From: JAYPCI01 sp038124645
GTDB lineage: Bacteria > Pseudomonadota > Alphaproteobacteria > Pelagibacterales > Pelagibacteraceae
Assembly: GCA_038124645.1 (NCBI GenBank)
Contig: JAYPCI010000011.1
Coordinates: 1-37,072 of the forward strand
DNA length: 37,072 bases
Reading direction: 5' to 3'
The position numbers and the translations under genes were made by a program. Positions 33,695-37,072 of the stretch are shown here, piece after piece. Within the stretch, counting starts at the first letter, position 1. Every line of letters starts with the position of its first letter. The notes beneath the pieces are model-generated. The model was not told where the DNA came from. It ran no database searches and saw only the letters and a list, made by a program, of their open reading frames with translations.

Positions 33695-34602
33695 AAGAAG
33701 AAACAACTAATTATTACTCTTTAAAATTATTTGGTTTAGATAATTATTTTAATAATTTTATAAATTTGCTACAAAAGAATGCTTTTCCACAAGTGCTAAG
33801 AATAGTAGGTGATAAAGGTTATGGCAAATTTACTTTAGTCTCTCATATTCTTAATTATTTTTTTTCAAACAAGAATGAAAATTTTTATAATCTCAATGCT
33901 AAAGAAATAAATTTTAATTCAACTTTATATAATCAAATTTTTTCAGGCACATTTGAAAATATAATAATATTAAACGAAGAACATAATTCATTAAAAATAG
34001 ACACTTTGCGTAAACTGCTTGAAAAATTAAATAAAAAAACTACAAACGGTCAAAAAAGATACATTATTATTGATAATGCAGATAATTTAAACACCAATGT
34101 AGTCAATGCATTACTCAAGGTTATTGAAGAGCCTTTAAATTTAAATCATTTTATCCTTATTGATAATAAAGAAAAAAAAATTATAGAAACTTTAAAATCT
34201 AGGTGCTTAGAATTTAAATTTAATTTAACCCAAATAGAAAAAAAAAATATTGTAAATAGTTTATGTAATTATTTGTCTATAAATCAATATCTACCTTTTG
34301 ACTCAAATTTGACGCCAGGTTGCTATTTAAAATTTAATGATATTTGCCTAACACATTCATTAGACGCTAATCTGAGTACTCTAGAAAAATCTATAAAACT
34401 TTTAAATCTTTATAAAAAAGATAAAAATAAAAATTTTATTAGTCTTTTGATTTTTTTTCTTTCAAATGAACTTCTTATAAAAAAAAATATTAGTGAACCA
34501 TTAATAAAGTTTAACCAAATTAAAGATCTAATTAATAATTTTACAATCTATAATATTAATGTTAATTCAGTGATCAACCAATTGAGAACTCATCTTAAAT
34601 GA
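33691..34602 (+). CDS. holB: DNA polymerase III subunit delta'
   Basis: Clamp-loader subunit. The 303-residue protein has a P-loop-like VGDKGYGKFTLVSH, in which the usual Ser/Thr after GK is Phe, as expected for a non-hydrolysing delta' subunit. Then comes IIDNADNLNTNVVNALLKVI with EEPLN, and LKSRCLEFKF with the SRC motif. The zinc-binding cysteines of E. coli delta' are absent. The C-terminal domain is short and poorly conserved. Position between tmk and metG confirms the call. It overlaps metG by 4 bases. Confidence 0.9.
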   Translation: MKEETTNYYSLKLFGLDNYFNNFINLLQKNAFPQVLRIVGDKGYGKFTLVSHILNYFFSNKNENFYNLNAKEINFNSTLYNQIFSGTFENIIILNEEHNSLKIDTLRKLLEKLNKKTTNGQKRYIIIDNADNLNTNVVNALLKVIEEPLNLNHFILIDNKEKKIIETLKSRCLEFKFNLTQIEKKNIVNSLCNYLSINQYLPFDSNLTPGCYLKFNDICLTHSLDANLSTLEKSIKLLNLYKKDKNKNFISLLIFFLSNELLIKKNISEPLIKFNQIKDLINNFTIYNINVNSVINQLRTHLK

Positions 34603-36134
34603 ACAAGAATAAAAACTATTACATAACGACTCCAATATATTATCCCTCAGCTAAGCCTCATATGGGTCATGCTTACTCCAGTATTATTGCTGATATTTTT
34701 GCAAGATTTAAACGTTTAGAGGGCAATGATGTTTTTTATTTAACAGGCACTGATGAGCATGGATTAAAAATACAACGGGCAGCAGAAAAAAACAATTTAA
34801 GCCCAAAAGAATTTTGTGACAAAATTTCTGTAACTTTTAGAGATTTAACCAAAACCCTGAATTTAACAAACGATGATTTTATCAGGACCACTGAGGAACG
34901 ACACTATAAGTCTGTGACTGAAATATGGAATAGATTAGTTAAATCAGGAGATATTTATTTGTCTAAATATTCCGGCTGGTATTCTGTTTCTGATGAAGCT
35001 TATTATGATGAAGATGAAATTGAGGACAAGGAAGGCAATAAATGCGCTATTTCTTCGGGATCTAAAGTTGATTGGGTAGAAGAGGAGTCTTATTTTTTTA
35101 AATTATCTAAGTGGGGTCCTAAATTACTTGAGCATTATTCAAAAAATCCAGATTTCATTTTACCGGTAAGCAGAAGGAATGAAGTGGTGGAATTTGTTAA
35201 AAGGGGACTAAAAGATTTATCAGTTAGCAGAACTTCGTTTAACTGGGGCATACCAGTTCCGAACGCCAAAAATCATGTAATTTATGTGTGGTTAGATGCA
35301 CTTACGAATTATATTAGTGCGTTAAATTTTCCTAACGAGCTAGATAATTTATATAAAAAATTCTGGCCTGCTACGGTCCATATCATAGGTAAAGATATAT
35401 TAAGATTTCATGCGATCTATTGGCCAGCTTTTTTACTTGCAGCTAAAGTTCCTTTGCCACACAGAGTTTACGGTCATGGCTGGATTCTCTCTGGTGAGAA
35501 AAAAATGTCTAAATCATTAGGCAATATTTTAGATCCACTTGAAATAATCAATAATTTTGGAATTGATCCATTAAGATATTATTTGGTTAAAGAAGTATCA
35601 TTAGGTAACGATGGCAGTATATCTTTAGAAAACTTAAAAAATTGCATCAATAATGATTTAGCAAATAATTTTGGCAATTTATGTCAAAGAGTATTTGCAT
35701 TTATTGATAAAAATCTTTCTGGCAAAATACCAAATACAAAAATAAAAGATAAAAAAGATCTTAATTTAATTAATAACACACTTAAAAACTTGCCAAATTT
35801 AATTAAATATATCGATCAACAAGAATTAAATTTATATATTAAACAAGTGATTGATTTTTCATTTGAAGCAAATAAGTATTTCAATGATATGGAGCCTTGG
35901 AGTTTAAAAAAGACAAATCCAGAGAGAATGAATGAAATTTTACTTACAATATTAATTCAAATTAAAAATATTGCTATTTTACTAAACCCAATTATTCCAA
36001 CTACAACAGAAAAAATTTTTAAAGTATTAAATTTAAAAGATTTGAAATTAAAAGATGTAGAAAGTCAAAATATATTTAATTTTGATAAACCTTTACAAAA
36101 AAGTGAAATTTTATTTAAAAAAATTGAAGATTAA
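34599..36134 (+). CDS. metG: Methionine--tRNA ligase
   Basis: Class Ia synthetase that charges initiator and elongator tRNA-Met. The 511-residue protein has HMGH at 21-24, FYLTGTDEHGLKIQRAAE, and KMSKS at 302-306 (GEKKMSKSLGN). The knuckle region DEAYYDEDEIED lacks the zinc-binding cysteine pairs, so it is the zinc-free MetG class, and no C-terminal tRNA-binding (Trbp111-like) domain is present. It overlaps holB by 4 bases and tatD by one (TAATG). Confidence 0.97.
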   Translation: MNKNKNYYITTPIYYPSAKPHMGHAYSSIIADIFARFKRLEGNDVFYLTGTDEHGLKIQRAAEKNNLSPKEFCDKISVTFRDLTKTLNLTNDDFIRTTEERHYKSVTEIWNRLVKSGDIYLSKYSGWYSVSDEAYYDEDEIEDKEGNKCAISSGSKVDWVEEESYFFKLSKWGPKLLEHYSKNPDFILPVSRRNEVVEFVKRGLKDLSVSRTSFNWGIPVPNAKNHVIYVWLDALTNYISALNFPNELDNLYKKFWPATVHIIGKDILRFHAIYWPAFLLAAKVPLPHRVYGHGWILSGEKKMSKSLGNILDPLEIINNFGIDPLRYYLVKEVSLGNDGSISLENLKNCINNDLANNFGNLCQRVFAFIDKNLSGKIPNTKIKDKKDLNLINNTLKNLPNLIKYIDQQELNLYIKQVIDFSFEANKYFNDMEPWSLKKTNPERMNEILLTILIQIKNIAILLNPIIPTTTEKIFKVLNLKDLKLKDVESQNIFNFDKPLQKSEILFKKIED

Positions 36135-36904
36135 TGATTATAGATTCTCACTGCCATTTAAATTATGAACCAATGATTACTAATCTTGATGAAGTTATGG
36201 CACGAGCAAAAGAAAATAATGTCAGCAAAATGCTAACTATTTCAACTGATGAGAAATCTTTTCAAAATAATCTTGAGATTATTAAAAAATATGAAAATGT
36301 TTATGGTACTTTTGGAATACATCCGCATGAAGCAAAATTATTTCAATCGATAACTGCAAAAAAGATTTTAGAAAACCTTAGATTAAATAATAAATTAATA
36401 GGAATAGGTGAGAGTGGATTTGATTTTTATTATAATCATTCAGATAAAAAATCTCAAACCAAATTATTTATAGAACATATTCATGCAGCTCAATCATCAG
36501 GTAAACCACTTATAGTTCATACAAGAGCAGCTGAAAAAGAAACATACGAACTATTATATTTAGAAAAAAAGAAAAAAGATTATAAAATATTAATACATTG
36601 CTTTACCGGGTCATTAGAATTTGCTGAAAAATTAGTAGATTTGGGTTGTTATATTTCAGCTAGTGGCGTTATAACATTCAAAAATTCAAAAAGTCTTGCA
36701 GATACATTTAAAAAATTACCATTGAATAAAATTTTAGTAGAAACTGACTCTCCATACCTCTCACCTATGCCCTTGAGAGGAAAAAGCAATGAACCAAGTC
36801 ATATTATTCATACAGTAGAATTTTTAGCTAATTTAAAAGGTGTTGAAAAAAGTGATGTAGAAAATTCTACAACCAATAATTTTAATAAACTTTTTGGATT
36901 ATAA
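36134..36904 (+). CDS. tatD: TatD-family metal-dependent deoxyribonuclease
   Basis: TIM-barrel hydrolase; E. coli TatD is a 3'-5' exonuclease linked to DNA repair, and despite the name is not a Tat transport component. The 256-residue protein has metal ligands H6/H8 (DSHCH), E93 (IGESGFDFYY), H129 (LIVHTRAA), H155 (LIHCFTGS) and D205 (VETDSPYLSP). It follows metG, as is usual in Proteobacteria. In many Alphaproteobacteria an MBL-fold hydrolase gene comes next; here a glycosyltransferase follows instead with a one-base overlap. Confidence 0.95.
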   Translation: MIIDSHCHLNYEPMITNLDEVMARAKENNVSKMLTISTDEKSFQNNLEIIKKYENVYGTFGIHPHEAKLFQSITAKKILENLRLNNKLIGIGESGFDFYYNHSDKKSQTKLFIEHIHAAQSSGKPLIVHTRAAEKETYELLYLEKKKKDYKILIHCFTGSLEFAEKLVDLGCYISASGVITFKNSKSLADTFKKLPLNKILVETDSPYLSPMPLRGKSNEPSHIIHTVEFLANLKGVEKSDVENSTTNNFNKLFGL

Positions 36905-37072
36905 TGGAATTTTCTGTCATTATACCGACGTTTAATAATCTTGAATATTTAAAACTCTGCATTAAAAGTTTATTAAAAAACTCAAAATTTAAGCATGAAC
37001 TTATTTTTCACGTCAACGAAGGTAAAGATGGTTCTTTAAATTATCTAAAAGACCAAAACTATAAGTACTCAT
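36904..37072 (+). CDS. Family 2 glycosyltransferase, 3'-truncated by window edge
   Basis: Only 56 codons are visible before the window ends. The start MEFSVIIPTFNNLEYLKLCI is the hallmark N-terminus of GT2 (GT-A fold) glycosyltransferases: hydrophobic strand, then IIPTFN, then a helix. The following ELIFHVNEGKDGS resembles the second strand and the region that usually carries the D/E-DGS nucleotide-binding motif. The donor and acceptor cannot be told. It overlaps the tatD stop by one base (TAATG), so it is in the same operon. With manC it is one of two surface-polysaccharide genes here. Confidence 0.8.
   Translation, partial: MEFSVIIPTFNNLEYLKLCIKSLLKNSKFKHELIFHVNEGKDGSLNYLKDQNYKYS

Noticed and set aside
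33800..33850. Broken Walker A in holB as a sign of a pseudogene
   Set aside because: Delta' subunits do not hydrolyse ATP and often have altered P-loops; the rest of the frame is intact and in the expected operon.
1..37072. CRISPR array, insertion sequence, prophage or defence genes
   Set aside because: No regularly spaced repeats, transposase, integrase, phage or restriction genes were seen; nearly every base belongs to a recognised housekeeping gene.

Overview
The window is a dense, strongly AT-rich stretch of bacterial chromosome made almost entirely of housekeeping genes. Gene order points to the Alphaproteobacteria: erpA | dgt-argS-(small TM protein)-nagZ-scpA-scpB-tatA-tatB-tatC-serS, then yajC-secD-secF, uvrA | ssb-gyrA-coaD-ppiase-tgt, DUF502 > < recG | sdhE, and mltB-rlpA-like-dacC-tmk-holB-metG-tatD. 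The low GC, Lys/Asn/Ile-rich proteins, very short gaps and frequent stop/start overlaps suggest a streamlined marine lineage such as Pelagibacterales (SAR11) or a similarly reduced group. This is inferred from order and composition; no 16S gene is present, so the exact group cannot be fixed.

Layout. Bases 1-5277 (+): 3' part of valS, ilvD, and a mannose-1-phosphate guanylyltransferase gene with a 13-A run at its domain junction. Bases 5267-6351 (-): erpA and xthA. Bases 6393-17165 (+): a long run from dgt to secF covering nucleotide sanitation, Arg and Ser tRNA charging, cell-wall recycling, chromosome condensation (ScpAB), Tat export and the Sec accessory proteins. Bases 17167-20675 (-): uvrA and a PuuD-like membrane protein. 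Bases 20778-25990 (+): ssb, gyrA, coaD, a secreted cyclophilin and tgt, then tRNA-Lys(UUU). Bases 26149-26979 (-): a Tat-type M48 metallopeptidase lipoprotein. Bases 27083-27685 (+): DUF502 protein. Bases 27688-29736 (-): recG, divergent from sdhE. tRNA-Ser(UGA) is on the minus strand. Bases 30194-37072 (+): a peptidoglycan module (mltB, degenerate RlpA/SPOR lipoprotein, dacC) joined to tmk, holB, metG, tatD and the start of a family 2 glycosyltransferase running off the edge.

The genes fall into a few functional groups: translation (valS, argS, serS, metG, tgt, two tRNAs), DNA metabolism and repair (xthA, dgt, uvrA, ssb, gyrA, recG, tmk, holB, scpAB), export (TatABC, YajC-SecDF), envelope (nagZ, mltB, RlpA-like, dacC, manC, GT2) and Fe-S or flavin maturation (erpA, sdhE). 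No CRISPR array, prophage, insertion sequence or defence island was seen, and no gene-free stretch exceeds about 105 bases.

I do not see a complete new biological system here. The points most worth a second look are a Tgt that lacks two of its three zinc cysteines, the 13-A tract splitting manC into its two domains, a Tat-targeted M48 lipoprotein, a degenerate RlpA-like protein inside a cell-wall operon, a PuuD-type membrane protein without its cytochrome domain, and the 19-bp divergent recG/sdhE promoter region.
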